DNA of 64,000 nt from Fasciolopsis buskii (taxonomy: Eukaryota > Platyhelminthes > Trematoda > Plagiorchiida > Fasciolidae), in the NCBI GenBank assembly GCA_008360955.1, contig LUCM01004031.1:1-64000 (forward strand), written 5' to 3'. Each line of letters starts with the position of its first letter. Position 1 is the stretch's first letter. The notes beneath the pieces were generated by a model. It saw nothing but the letters and a program-made list of their open reading frames with translations. It did no database searches and had not been told where the DNA came from. This document shows, in pieces, positions 1 through 12,120 of the stretch. Made by a program: the position numbers and the translations under genes.

Positions 1-88
1 GCTGTGTTTAAGAGGATGGGTTGTGAGTTGTGTGGTTAAGGAGATGGTCGAAAGGAAAGCATGTCAGTAATTGTTTCCTTCCTTGCAG

Positions 89-154
89 GAACTGAAGAAG
101 GTTTTCCACCCTCCTGTTGTCGAAGAATCGTCAGATCCAAGGAGCTCTCGGTGA
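89..154 (+). CDS. possible terminal coding exon, unidentified
   Basis: A strong pyrimidine-rich acceptor (TTTCCTTCCTTGCAG) ends at 88. The next 21 codons are open and start ELKKVFHPPVVEESS, stopping with TGA at 152-154. A second frame, entered with two leftover bases, stays open to a TAA at 195 and reads TEEGFPPSCCRRIV at its start, so the frame is not settled. An AATAAA lies at 321-326, the right distance for a 3' UTR. Just upstream, a GTGAGT donor at about 22 could close the previous exon, leaving an intron of about 65 nt like others in this window. The gene body lies off the left edge. I do not recognise the protein. Confidence 0.35.
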   Translation, partial: ELKKVFHPPVVEESSDPRSSR

Positions 155-320
155 ATGAACCTGGACAATCAGGTATATCGCGTATAGTCCTGTAATCTAC
201 CTGGAACTGGAACCTCAAGGCAACGGCCCTGCCGCCGATTTAAATGGAGGTCGCAGTCTGCTCATGGCCCTGGATCCACCGTGTTCGATGGGAATTTGTA
301 GATATAACCATCCTCAAGGA

Positions 321-326
321 AATAAA
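321..326 (+). terminator. candidate poly(A) signal AATAAA
   Basis: A canonical hexamer 126-167 nt past the two possible stops of the exon at 89. It fits the 3' end of a gene entering from the left edge. Such hexamers are common by chance in AT-rich DNA. Confidence 0.35.
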
Positions 327-344
327 AGGAATTTGAGCCTCCTT

Positions 345-2869
345 TTATCATTGATAAAGTAATCTTCGGGTCCGGAAATTCTTTGAACAAATGAGTCACT
401 CACTAATGGTTCTCAGCGAAGTAGCCCGCACATCCTTCCCCTTGAGAAATGATTGAAGCTTTTGAGGGGTGACTTTGTGACAGATAGAATTCAACATAGA
501 ATAATGACGTGTATGGTTTGTTTTTAAGCACGTGCTTAAGTGAATAAACCAACCGTCATAAGTTCAATAATATATTAAGCTACTTTGCATCTAAACTGAA
601 CTTCCAGCTAAGACGACCACTTTGTTTAGTTTTGTTCCCTTTCGATAAATATTATTGGTCAAATTGGAAGAACCAAATATATTTGCTTATAAGTACACAT
701 GTATGAGCATATATGCTCACTTACTTAGGTGCATATAATTCGAGTGGCTCAACTGGTAATCACTCAATTCCCTCGACCTCCCATAACTGAAAAGGGCAAG
801 GAATATTCGGGTAACAGTAAACTTTGCAAGCAGTCATCATCCCTTTTTGTGGTTGTTTCTATACTTGTAGGTGACTTTCGGAAACTTCCATGATGTCACT
901 TGGCACACCTTTTTGTATCACCCGCTGCATTTCTTGGGAATGATGATAAACTGAGGTAATTTATACGCTGGAGTACGCGAAACATTTTGAATAGACAACA
1001 TATGTAAGAATCGTGTGGGCAGGAAACACTACATCATCCCGATAAACCTCAACATCATTAAGACTGGCAACGATTGAACCGAGAAGCCGCCGCAAGATAC
1101 TACATATAAGTCAAAAGGAACAAGACTGAATTTGTTGATAAACAAGTTTTAGGTCAGCCTTTGAAAATACTTAAGGAATGTGTTCTGGTTCTTCATTTAT
1201 ATATATATCTGTTGCGTTAACTTTCTTTTGAAATCCAAACAACATTCCCAACATATTTGTGGAGTTTAGCCATCTTCCTTCAGCAAACTGACAACAGGCG
1301 TGACTCAGGTTGCCAATCCAAAGGGCACATTCGATTCTCTTTTGCATACGGTCTGCGTGGTCTGGTTGAATGGTTCACATAGACCAAATGATATGACGCG
1401 CCTCTTGATAAGCGTGGGATAACTAGAAACACCCAGTTCGACAGAAGTTGTATTCATTCCGCCAGTGAGTTCGGAGTACCTAGGAATAGATACATCATGT
1501 TAGATTGCAAGCAAGGAAGTATTTACAATTAATTTACGAGGATCGTTCACTCAAATTTTAGACTGTTCTGAGTCTGAAGGCAAACTCACAGTCAACTGGA
1601 GGAGAATCATACATGCAAATAAAAATTAATGAGAACCCGAAAGTAGGCAAAGGGTCACTCGCGGGATCACAAGGAGTTCTAACGTTGACCTAACATAGGC
1701 TACAGAATGAAGGGACGCCAAATCGCTTTCGGGAATAAGGAACTCAGTACTTCCCGCATACTCACCGAAGGAGTGAGAATTGCCATCCTGGGTAGGTAAT
1801 GTCTTTATGAGGTGCGATGGTTTATCACATAAAACTGTCATAGCAAATGTAGACACTTTACCATTATTGGAAGATTGGTTTGTGCATGAGTCAACCGACA
1901 CTAGACAGTCTTCACGAGAGCAACAAATGCGGTCTGCACGCCCGACCTTTCCAAAGAAAAAGTTTTGCTTGTCTGTGTGGGGAGGAAAATTGATAGGGCA
2001 ACCGCTCAGCTGAAGCATATGTACCAGATTGCCCCGAGTAAGAAGTTTAAGATGCCTGGAACCCTTGGTTTATTAGGATTCCTACGGTAACTGCTCGCAG
2101 TTTCATGTGTTTAAGGTGCTTTTACTTTGGTTTGTTTTCTACTTGGAAAGACGGAACAAGATCTGATCAGTTGCTGATGTCATCACCGCTTTGACATCCT
2201 TGTGTTGCTTGGAACTTTTGTCGGAGGTTCGGCATGATTGCTCCCGTAGTTAAGCCCTCCTGAAGTTGCTCATCCGGTTGACGGCCTTTGTCGCATTTTG
2301 AGGCTTGTGACTGAAACTCGGCGGAGAAATCTGGAACAGGGTGATTTTTTACACTGTTCAATTTGTTAAATCCTGCCACTCATATGGGAATCCCGCTGGA
2401 GATGCAGAAAAACGAGCTTCTTCTCTAATAAAATGTAAGAAAAAATGCCCTGGCCTTTTCAGCAGTTAAGGTATTCTTAGTAAAACATCAAATCATTTGA
2501 AATAATCCTTACTTCTTCTGGAGTTACAATTAGTATACGGTGTCTCTAATTTAGTCGAATGTATCAAGCCACTTTTGTCCACAGCGTAAAATGTGATGTT
2601 TTATGCACTGGATTACAGGAATCTCGCGCAGACTAGTAAAAAATTGGAGTAGAAACACAGCTTCAAATGTGTTGCAGCATATTTGTATAACGAGCACGAT
2701 ACAATACCGACACAAATGCAACATGAATTTGAGGACTTAGAAGCACAGTCGGCCATGAATATCATAAAAGCTCACCTTAGCTACACTAAGGCTACCTTTT
2801 CCCGATCAGCAGTATTTTTGCAGTCCCATCATTTGTTAATAATTGTAATCCGTTTTATTTGGATCATCT
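345..2869. other. gene-poor stretch
   Basis: No supported gene. The region 1626-2018 is open on both strands (130 codons on -, 77 on +), but neither product resembles a known family, lacks splice support, and a frame of this length is expected a few times by chance in 64 kb. Confidence 0.5.
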
Positions 2870-3470
2870 ACCGACTTTAAGAGGCCGGACTGCAGGTGGC
2901 GTATTGGCGATTAATAAGTCTGAATTTTGCACCTGCGAGAAGCAATCGATATTCAAACATGTGACCAAAAATCACATCCTGTTTTCTGAACATGAACAGA
3001 TAAATAAAGGGGCTTCTAAATATGACTTGTTTAAAAGCAGTCTTTCTGCCATGGCATTTTTGTCTCCCCCCGAACTCGCAATGTCATCTCGCCTCGCCGT
3101 ATCTAAGAGATCATGAAGCTTTTGACGAAAAGTGTTTGTTTCTTGGCTGTAATACTCAGGGTCTGGTGCTACGAAGACAAGCAAGTCGCATATATCAGAG
3201 CAAAGATTGATCACTTTGTGGCGACCTGTGACTTATAATGCACGCTACCGGCTGTAAGCCTGGGTCTACTCAGACAGTGCATCTTTGGCTCTCTCGATGA
3301 GCGATATACCGGCAACAGAAAAACTATCAGTCGCCGCACCAAGGTCTCCATAAAGGCGGAGGTGAAACTTCACAAATGACTGGACTGATATATCAGTCGA
3401 ATTGTAAAGCTGAAAACTTAATCACGTCGCTCTATACTGCACACATCGTTGGCTATTACGTCCAGGAAAC
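2870..3470 (-). mobile_element. LINE endonuclease fragment, degenerate
   Basis: Read from about 3470 down to 2870, the minus strand follows the apurinic-like endonuclease half of a flatworm non-LTR retrotransposon ORF. Recognisable blocks in order are KFHLRLYGDLGAA, VAGISLIERAKDALSE, FRQKLHDLLDTARR and a worn KFRLINRQYATC near the low-coordinate end. The GDxN box of the family reads GGDKNA here, and at least three in-frame stops lie between blocks. The same blocks occur at 10358-12120 and 59560-61890, so this is one family. No RT part follows and no target-site duplication was found by eye. Confidence 0.8.
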
Positions 3471-5723
3471 TGGCTAGAGACGCTTGTTATCTTACAAGAA
3501 TCAGTGTTGGAATCGAGGACGAAGAGTAGCATCATAGAGCGGGAGTGGATTAGGCGAAATTAGAATGCTAACTGAGGGCAAACGCAACAAGATGGAGACA
3601 GTCACCAATAGCAGTAGGGCCAACGGAGGTTCGCGTTGGATGTAGGATAAGTACTTGGGAAGGAATTAATGCAGTCCACAAAATAATGGAAGCTTTTGTG
3701 CGGTAAAAGTTAATGTTTGTGAAAACAGTTGGGGTAAGATTAGCCGCAGTAATATGTATGAGTTGTGAACTGTTTTATTATTTTATCCCTTGATCCAAAC
3801 TGGGCATTTTTACTGTGGGAGGCGCTTTCAGCTTTTGCGCAAAGAAGCGCTATCTGAAAGAGAGAGGAGTCACTACAGACTGCTCGGTAGCCGGTTGATG
3901 CGTTTAGAGTCCTCTTTTGGAAAATCTTGGTAGACAACGGAGTAATGGTTACTCCTTCTTAGAAGTGCTACGCTCACGCCGACAAGGGTTGCTATTCCGC
4001 TTGCAGCATTCTTGGTTATGTTTGTCGCTCGTTCACCCGGTTTTGCACAAGGCTGTCGACCTATTTTTTCCAATGTTATTTGACAAATGTTGGAGGTTTA
4101 TGATGTTCTTTTGCGTTTTCACGTTGGCAATGAAGTTTGCAAACCTTAAGAGGATGCAGCAAGCCGCCACTGGCCTCTTTATTAACTTATGAAGGATTAA
4201 CTACGCGGATCGGCTAAAGCCACCCGAGTTGTTTTATAGGGCATATCTCAGATCTGATGCAACTTTCTGTTTTCTTTACACAGCGTCCAATGCAAAACAG
4301 AACCAGAGACGCGGGCTGACATCCCACTCCATGGGTATATCAGGGCTAGAGGTTACTCGCTTGCTTTCACACAACTGGAAATAGCTTGGTTTTGCTGGTC
4401 TGTGTCATCTTCAGGAGAAGGATCAGGTCGTGCAACTAGCTTTCGAAAGAAAATGATGACTATCTCAAGTTTAGGTCAACATTTGCAACTACTTTTTGGC
4501 AAAATGATGCAATCCTTTCCAAAAAGGAGTCCCGAGGAGCCGACGATGATGAAGCTTACATGGATGATTAGCTCTTTATTCATTCATTAAACAGCCAGAG
4601 GGATACAATAGACACAAGCAGTAAATCAGCTGGTTAATATTTGGTAAACTTTTTTGATAATAAACCGTTTTAAAAGTGAAGGCCTATAGAATTCTCAACC
4701 AATGGAGGGTTTTTGCATTATAGCCCATCTCAAAAGATTGTTCCCGTTATTTTGGAAATGACAAACGCATATAACAGCCTACCTGGAAAGCACAAAGGAA
4801 CATTCATTGTCCTCTTAATTGGCCCATAAATGGCAAGTGCTGCCAACAAAATAAAGCAATTTCTGAGTTGGATTTGGTTACTATTTTGTACAACGACTCT
4901 GTTATTCTATTTATTTTTCAAAATGTTTTATCTCGACTGACACAAAGATGGCTTTCCTTAGGGCTTGATGTTTTCTTCTAAAAACACTCGATATTTATCA
5001 TAAACATGTACTTTCTTGAGCTCAAGCTAATGCCATGCATTTTAAACCAAGAAAGACGACAAATTGCACTGTATTACAACAACCTACTTACTTACTTATC
5101 AGTGACCAATTTTGAAAACAAATATTGCAGCCTAAGGAAGAGACAGAGAACGGCATTGCTGTTCCATCATTTAGAATCTTAATTTCAAAAGATGGCTTCC
5201 ACAATCGCTGTCTAAAGGAAAAGCCCAATCGCTAACCAACGAAAAAGTATGAGTTCTTATGTCATACAGCGACGTCGATTTCGTCAACGACTTTACCTCT
5301 GGGGATTGTACATCTAACCTCATTATTAGGCTGTGAATCACCTTTGACTGTTCTAACAGCAATAATCACAATCAAAGCGGACGCGTTCAAGTATTCTTTT
5401 ATAATTTGGGACTTATTTGGATCGGCGATTACCGAGAGGCCAAGCTTGTTTGTCTTATAGACAATAACTTGACTTCCTCTCTGAATATCATCAGAACTCA
5501 GTCCGTAGTTTCACACAAAAGATTAATCTGTAGCCGTAGCAAGCAGTTACTAATGTCTGCACTTAAATATAGTGCACAAATTTTCGCTGATAGACCATAG
5601 CTGCTTCACACATGAGATCTTTTTCTATCTATTCTGTGCCTTATTTTATTTTGCCCTTGTTTACTGGGTCTGCTCATGGCTCATTTTAATGCTCCCTACC
5701 TTCTTATAAGTTGTAAAGCGCTT

Positions 5724-5726
<3 letters not shown>
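3471..5726. other. gene-poor stretch
   Basis: No supported exon. Open frames at 3917-4192 (+) and 3873-4073 (-) overlap on opposite strands and look like chance. Confidence 0.5.

Positions 5727-5782
<56 letters not shown>
5727..5782. repeat. (TA)n microsatellite
   Basis: About 28 uninterrupted TA units. Similar tracts lie at 8372, 15380, 15683 and 41869. Confidence 0.95.
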
Positions 5783-5785
<3 letters not shown>

Positions 5786-6655
5786 CTGCGGACATACAAG
5801 CCACAGATTTTCATGAAGCCACGAGGTTCAACAACTGGCAAATGGATTTCGTCGCGTGTTCAGACAATTCAGATTTAGATGTTATTTAAAGCCGCCCTAA
5901 GGTCAAGTAAAGCAAAGGAATTATTTTATGCCCCCATTACGATATTACAAAACATAGTAGCTGATTATAGTGACTTTAGAACTTGTTTCTTAGATAGTGC
6001 ATGGGCACATACAGCCCCATTTTGCCTTGAAATATCGACGGAACGAAATATTCCTCTGGAAAGCGACAATCATTCGGATAGCCTGTGATTTATTCAAATC
6101 ACGGCGTAAATAATTTAAAATAGGTTCTTTCGAACTACATGCTTCACTTGTCCAACAAGAAGTGATACCATTTTCGTTAAATTACACATTGTTTTTCCTC
6201 TTTTTCCTTCGCTAGTTCTGTTCTTTTCCATGATTCTGATGGCACACGATTTGTACACAGACATATCTAAAATTTATACATATATTGATGTGATTGATTT
6301 TCCTTCAGTTATAGATTTCAGTGCATAACGTTTAAAACGTATTTTCCTTGAAAGATATTTTTTATTGGTTTTTGATCGACTTGTTAGCCTCTGTGGATAG
6401 GGTCATAAGCTTTTGCTTGCCAATTTTTTCCATATTTTAAAGAATACTTTGTGACAGATCAGCAAAATCTGGAGGAGCAAAAAGCACAAGCTAATTCCCA
6501 GTATAATTGTTAAACAGGAACCGCAATTAGGTGATCAATCCGATATAACGATCAGCAGTCCTGGTGGCACAATGTTAGTAAAAACGGCCAGAAAATGGCG
6601 AAATCTCGAAATTCTTCCCAGTTCAATTCGACGATGATCTGAATGCTTGAAGAAA
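5783..6655. other. gene-poor stretch, possible 3' UTR on minus strand
   Basis: No coding signal seen. On the minus strand AATAAA lies at 6366-6361, about 290 nt past the stop of the model at 8515-6656, so part of this stretch may be its 3' UTR. Confidence 0.35.
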
Positions 6656-8515
6656 CTATCCCGAAACGGGTAAGAAAATAAGCACCAGGGAAATTAACCA
6701 AAAGGAGATCCGATTGGTTGTTTTTTTCTTTCTGTGTGCGGTAGATGTAGTGGGATAAAACGGGGCTATATACTGCAAACAATTAACGCAAACAAAATTC
6801 AGATGTGAACCCGCATACATACATTAGCATTTGCCGCATGCCGATGTACTGATCTTACAACCGTTGTCTCTTTTTACCTAAACTCACATTTCTTGCATGA
6901 GGTAACCACAAGATCAACTTGGGACACACCTTTTTGATGTATTCCACTGAACAGTCTTCGCACGCCGCTTGTTCAGTGCAAGTGTTCGTCACCCGTGGGT
7001 CAGTTTTTCCTAAACACTTAAAAGACGCCGAGCGTCCGCACTGAGATGTCTTTATTATGCCAGTGAGACACGCCGCGATAAACACGGACCGTGAATATTG
7101 AGTTACTTGGACCTAGTAAATGCCGGGTACATGTTAACTATGAACTTTCGTCCCAGTCCTCATGGTCTTTACAGCTGGTGACCCTAGTCCGTGAATACAA
7201 AGCCAATGTGAACTTCCGGGTGTCCGAATTTGCACTAGCATTTTTCGTGGTTAAGACAATTCATCGGTATATTCACTTACTTCAGTCTGCCACCGTAGAG
7301 TACTAGTTACAAGGCCGTATTTGAAGCCAGTTATATTTAGCGACGACGTTTTTTACTCCGTTTCTGATATCTTCCGGGTTCGCGTCTTGCGCAGCTGGAT
7401 TCTGGACAAATTATAAAGCACTTATTCATGTTCTGATAACATCCAGTACACCGTTTTTCCATGGGCTGCGACTTCTGCGCAATCAAGATTCGCAGCATAA
7501 AAACGAATTGCAATGACGATTGCGTTACACACAGTAATCTTGTAAAACTTCTTCCATGAACTCGTGCGGAGATTCAAAGTATTTATTGCCCTGCGATTAT
7601 ACGTCCACGAGGTAACTTGAATTCCCGTTCCTGGTCTCACTTCGGTAACACAATTCGTGCTCTTTTTGCTGCATAGCATAACAGATAATTGGAGAAATCT
7701 TGAAGCTTCATTAGTGCTAATGTTGTAATAAGCAGTAGCACTTAAATCTGTGGTTGCACAGTCGCTCTTGATTTATGCCTCTCGAACCAACTTGCACAAA
7801 ACGACATAACAAACTTTATTGACATTTCATTCAATCGTTTACAATAAACAATTTGCATTCTCCAATTTTCCGCGACGATAAAGCCTTACTGATCGCCTTT
7901 CCAAGTGACTTAGAGAAAGGAGAAGAGAAAAATGTTTCTGTTGATTCAAGAAGGCGTCTAACTTCTACTTGAAAGTCAGATAATTCTACTCTCCTATCAA
8001 ATTCACAGATAGTGAGTTGTAACTGGTTTTGAATCTTAAGGACAGACGATTAACTGCTGATCGTCAAAGACAAAACAGCGGATACAAGTGCGAAATACTT
8101 TCTTCAACAGGAATTTACAATTTAATTCACGGCTATCTTTTCCAGTGGTACATAAGACGTAAATAAGACATCCACATGTCCTCCGGTATTTTTCGGTAGA
8201 AATCCCAATTAACTGAAGGCGGTCGACCTAGTGAATTTCGGATTATCCCGCTATAAGACCAGTGGTTGTCTATTACACTCTTTATTTTTTCTCAATTCTG
8301 CGGGGCTCTACGGTTTATCCAATGCTTGGTTGGTGTTTAAAGTACTGTAGATAAGTCAAATACACCTACATATCTATATATATACATATATATATATATA
8401 TAGGTATATATATATGTTACATACCTCTGAAACCAAGCTTGATACCAATGCCGTACCACACAATGATTACCAAAAACAACCAAATAGTGAAAGTGACCAG
8501 CAGAGAGGGCAACAT
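6656..8515 (-). CDS. tentative secreted or GPI-anchored Cys-rich protein
   Basis: Minus-strand model assembled by hand; unidentified. Exon 8515-8425 starts with ATG after an in-frame stop and encodes a hydrophobic run (TFTIWLFLVIIVWYG), suiting a signal peptide or anchor, and ends at a GTATGT donor. Exon 7668-7452 has a strong acceptor and 72 open codons with three Cys. Exon 7040-6888 (51 codons) is the best part: acceptor CATCTCAG, donor GTGAGT, and Cys at C-x7-C-x11-C-x5-C-x2-C-x9-C. Exon 6772-6656 follows a TTGTTTGCAG acceptor and ends in a basic patch (HRKKKTTNR) plus a hydrophobic tail (ISFWLISLVLIFLPVSG) with nothing after it, as in a GPI signal. A 30-nt exon at 6848-6819 may be included. 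Linking 8425 to 7668 in phase needs a 19-nt exon at 7908-7890. The last exons are firmer than the first; the 8515 exon may instead join TACTTTAA at 8344 to give a 33-residue micropeptide. Confidence 0.35.
8372..8414. repeat. TA-rich microsatellite
   Basis: Interrupted TA repeat with CATA and GGTA breaks. It lies inside the first intron of the tentative minus-strand model at 8515-6656. Confidence 0.85.
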
Positions 8516-9249
8516 GTTTTCCTTTTAAACCTAATTTTCCTCTATAGGAAACAGTGTTTGTAAAACCCACTGGCATAAACTCTGGGTTTTGCCAAAATCC
8601 CATCTCTGATGTGGAATATGATCATAGGATCACCGTACAGATTGACTCTAAAAGAGTAAAATATCCTGGAAAGAAAGGTATAAAATTAAAAATTCTTAAA
8701 CCCAAGTTTCAGCGATAAGAGTTATAGTCAAAATGCCCACCGGCGAAAACATCCGGAGGTTGTTGGAGAACACTCATACCTATTCATCATTCTCAAATTC
8801 GAAATTGACTTCTTTTTGCAATATTTTGTTCTGGGTATTTTGGAAAAATCGATCCCGTTCAAAGCCTCTGGACTATAACAAGTTAGCCTGTAGAAATAAT
8901 CTTCAAATTTTTGAGAGACTTCACAACCGTTCTTCCAAGACCTGCTTTCATTTATATCGTTTCTTTAGATCCAAACCAGTTGACAAATGTGCGTTCCCCG
9001 ATTTGAAACGCGGCGAGCATTTGGGAGCCTCTCCTGCTTGTGAATCCAAAATCAAGGATCAAATTAAGTTATGGCTGCTGCCAATTATTGGCCAATTTTA
9101 CCTGAATGATGTATAGCCCTCTCACATGTGAATTTCTTTCTTGCTTTTGTGCCGGCACTAAACAACGTTCAGATTTTTCAACTGATCCGTCATGCATTGT
9201 CAACGTCCAACTTGTCATTTAAAAGTAGGGAATCAGTGAACAGCTGTTT
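8516..9249. other. gene-poor stretch with one 127-codon open frame
   Basis: A plus-strand frame from ATG 8733 to 9116 gives a 127-residue basic, Cys-containing product with no recognised motif. Its length is within chance expectation and no poly(A) signal or splice support was found. Confidence 0.3.
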
Positions 9250-9375
9250 AATCACCAGCGGTGCGTATCCATCGCATCGGAACCGGGACACGAACTGGGG
9301 ACGAACGATTGTGAGTCAAACGCCCTAGCCAGTACGCTAGGCCGGGGTCACTCTCAACGGCTCATTGAACATCAC
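9250..9375 (-). repeat. tRNA-related SINE, minus copy
   Basis: The reverse complement contains CTAGCGTACTGGCTAGGGCG, TTTGACTCACAATCGTTCG and CAGTTCGTGTCCCGG, matching the head of the SINE at 45541-45676. The polymerase III A-box core is close to consensus, the B box is worn. A plus-strand copy begins 140 nt away. Confidence 0.7.
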
Positions 9376-9512
9376 TACATGATATCGCGTCCACATCCGT
9401 GACTGGATCTTCCAGGTCAAAGACCTTTAAACGCATCAAGTCAGTGACCCTCGGGTGACGACAAACGTCTTTGTAGGAAGCGAACACATTAACGCACAGA
9501 CGTACATAAATT

Positions 9513-9660
9513 CGCTAGTGCAGTAGCTAAGGCGGTCGACTTACAATTATTCGTCTCGGGTTCGCATCCCAGTTCCGGTGCGACAGATGTGTACTGCTGA
9601 TGCAGCCTAACAAGAATGAAACAGCCATAAAGTGATTCCACGATTTTCAAGTTGGCAAGT
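9513..9660 (+). repeat. tRNA-related SINE, plus copy
   Basis: Contains GCTAGTGCAGTAGCTAAGGC (A-box region), then GGTTCGCATCCCAG (B-box region) and GTGTACTGCTGATG, all in the order and spacing of the copy at 45541. The part after CTGATG reads as the reverse complement of the tail of that copy, so tails are rearranged between copies. Confidence 0.7.
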
Positions 9661-10357
9661 TGCATGTTCACACTGTCCGACGAATCCTTTGGAAATTCGC
9701 ATTAAATCTCCCGTTATTGAAATCACTGAGATTATTCCTCGACTGCAATGAATTATGAATGAGGAGCTCTTGTGAAGCTAGCCTGATTATCTCTGACATG
9801 AAGGCTGTCAGAAAATATGGAAGTTTTGGCTGAATGTCGACTTGCTTCCGTCACAAGGACTGAAATCTACGCCTCATGTATTTCATCCTGCTTTTCCAAT
9901 CCATATACTCGTAGAGTAGCAACTGGTTCACCAGGAACAGTAGTAAAACTCGGAATCACCGTTTATTTGTGGCCTGTTTTGTGTAACTATCATCGCTAGC
10001 ATGCACGCTGCCGGGAGCCACGGCTAAACTGATTTCTGCTTCGAAGCAGGACAGTACGTGTTTATTGAGAACTCTGAAAGAAACAGTGACGTCGTTGCGT
10101 AAGTTGTCCTTCAAGATTTGCAGTTGGTTCTCTGTGCAACTGTTTCGATTGCGTTGGTCACATTTACAACTCCTACATGATAAATTGTGGGTATAAGGTT
10201 GTATATACTCGGAAGTTAACCAAAATGTGCATGCAGTCTAACTGATCAATGATAACTGATGATAACAGTACGTCTCCCTCAGACAACATTCAGGTTTCAC
10301 CGAAACCGATTCCGTCAGCTGGTTCACTTCGTTGTCCTTGGTGACTCTTCGAACTAG
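9661..10357. other. gene-poor stretch
   Basis: No exon seen. The last 100 nt may be the 5' leader of the LINE starting at about 10358. Confidence 0.4.
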
Positions 10358-12120
10358 CCGCACTCAATGTGCGAACGCTGATGCGTATGGGACAACAGAG
10401 GTGTTTAGCTCTTACACTGGAGACCCTAGCCATGTATGTCTGTTGTATCTAAGAGACCCGCATTCAAGACTCCAACTCTGTTATCTTACTGACATCCCCA
10501 TCTAGTCCTTCCGTGAGGTTTTATCTGCGTCTTTCTGTGGACTCAGAGGCTAAGGCTTCTGGTGTTGCTGGCTTTGGTGTGGCTCTCAGTGAGAAGACTG
10601 AGGCTGCACTACTTTACTAGATCCCAGTCGATCGCCGGCCATGCGCAGTGCGAATTAAACAACCGTCGCTTTGATAGACATAACTTGTTTGTTGTTTCAG
10701 CGTAAGCTCCAACAGATTTCAGCCCAGATACAATCAAGGACACTTTCTATCAAAGGTCACACGACCTCTTACGCATATTAAAGCGTAGTGACATCATGAT
10801 TTTGGCAGAGAACACGAATGCCAGAATAGGTCGGCTGCTCTTAAACGAAACGCACCTAGGTGGTTCCTTTGGCCTTGATTCCTGTCGCTGTGACATCAAA
10901 GAACGGCCGTTGGCTTTGTGCTCAGACCATCAATTGTATCCCGCCACTACGGACTCCAGGAGTTTCAATCTATGGTACAACGTCTGGACCAATATCGACC
11001 ATATCGCTATCAGCTACAAATGATGGGGCTGTCTGAAAGACTGCCGGTAACACCGGAGCACACTCGCATCCGACTAGGCGTTAGTACGCACTGAGCTGTC
11101 CATGTGCATTGGAGGTCACTCGAAACCTATAATGCATCGTCGGTTAGGTTACGACAAGCTATCTGATCCATTTCACACATTAATCTGTCGAAGCACGCTG
11201 GCTGAAAAGCTAGGGTTGCCCCCACTTCAAAACATCAATGAGCACTGTTCGCTTATCAAGAATGCCTTGCATTCTACCGGCTTGGTAAATTGTGGCCTAC
11301 ACCGTCGCGTTGTGACACCCTGGATTTCTTGTAAGTCCTTGCGCATTTTTGATGCCTTTCAGTTTTCTCGGCTGGAAACGAGCATAATGAACGACGGCTC
11401 CTAACAGGACGTGAATTCAGTGCAAGCTTGTGTTGAGATCGCCATATCTGGTAGTCTCAACGAGCTTTGGAGATGGAACATACTACGGCCACGGGGAATT
11501 CTCGCAAGCCGTTTCACCTCATCCGAGCTACCGGTAGGAAAGCACTGGGTGGGAGCGAAACGATCTGTTAAGATGACGGCTCGCCTATCCACAATTAGCA
11601 GCGACGCCTTGTACGCCGGGCGGAACACTTTCAAGGACAATTTAGCTGACCCTCAGCGTCGGTGCCTCCGGCAAGCTTCGGTGACCTGTTACAACAGACC
11701 CACCTACTAAGGCGGTGATCCTTAGGGAAATCCGAATCTTGAGACACCATAAACGGCCGGCATCTGATGGCCTTTCCCCAGCTCTCTTTAAAAATGGAGG
11801 AATGGAACTTGTCAGAAAACTTCACATTTTGCTCTCGAAAATCTGGTACTCCGAGAAAGTCCCCTCCTCGAGGGTTCAACCGATCGTTGTCTCTGTCTTC
11901 AGAAAGGGTTTGCGCAGTGATTACGCTAACTATGGGGGCATTAGCCTAATCCCAACGGTGTCAAAGCTGCTTGCATCCGTCATTCTTCACAGGTTGTACG
12001 ACAAGCATGAAGGGCAGACTCGTGAGAAGGACAGAAGTTGGTTGGACAGCATTTTAACAGAAAAAGCCGATGTTCTATCGTGCTACTGTATTTACGAAAC
12101 AGCCAAGTGTGTATCATAGG
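10358..12120 (+). mobile_element. LINE fragment: endonuclease plus start of RT
   Basis: The plus strand, read across three frames, gives a largely collinear non-LTR ORF. Blocks in order: NVRTLMRMGQQR at 10370, ETRIQDSNSVILLTSPS at 10450, VAGFGVALSEKTEAALLY, DTIKDTFYQRSHDLLRI, ARIGRLLLNETHLGGSFG at 10816, IDHIAISYK at 10996, a linker with LVNCGLHRRVV, then RT motifs KRPASDGLSPALFKNGG and NYGGISLIPTVSKLLAS near 11930. The match breaks off soon after HRLYDKHEGQTRE, before the YADD active site. Endonuclease catalytic GDxN reads AENT and several in-frame stops are present, so it is inactive. It ends about 550 nt upstream of TMEM138. Confidence 0.85.

Noticed and set aside
8733..9116. 127-codon plus frame as a gene
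   Set aside because: Within chance length, no domain, no poly(A) signal, and interrupted by no splice evidence; kept only as a note.
9128..9328. 66-codon plus frame before the SINE
   Set aside because: Its second half is the SINE itself read in the wrong direction.
11401..11879. Minus-strand open frames in the LINE at 10358-12120
   Set aside because: They are opposite-strand shadows of the plus-strand LINE ORF, which has clear family motifs.
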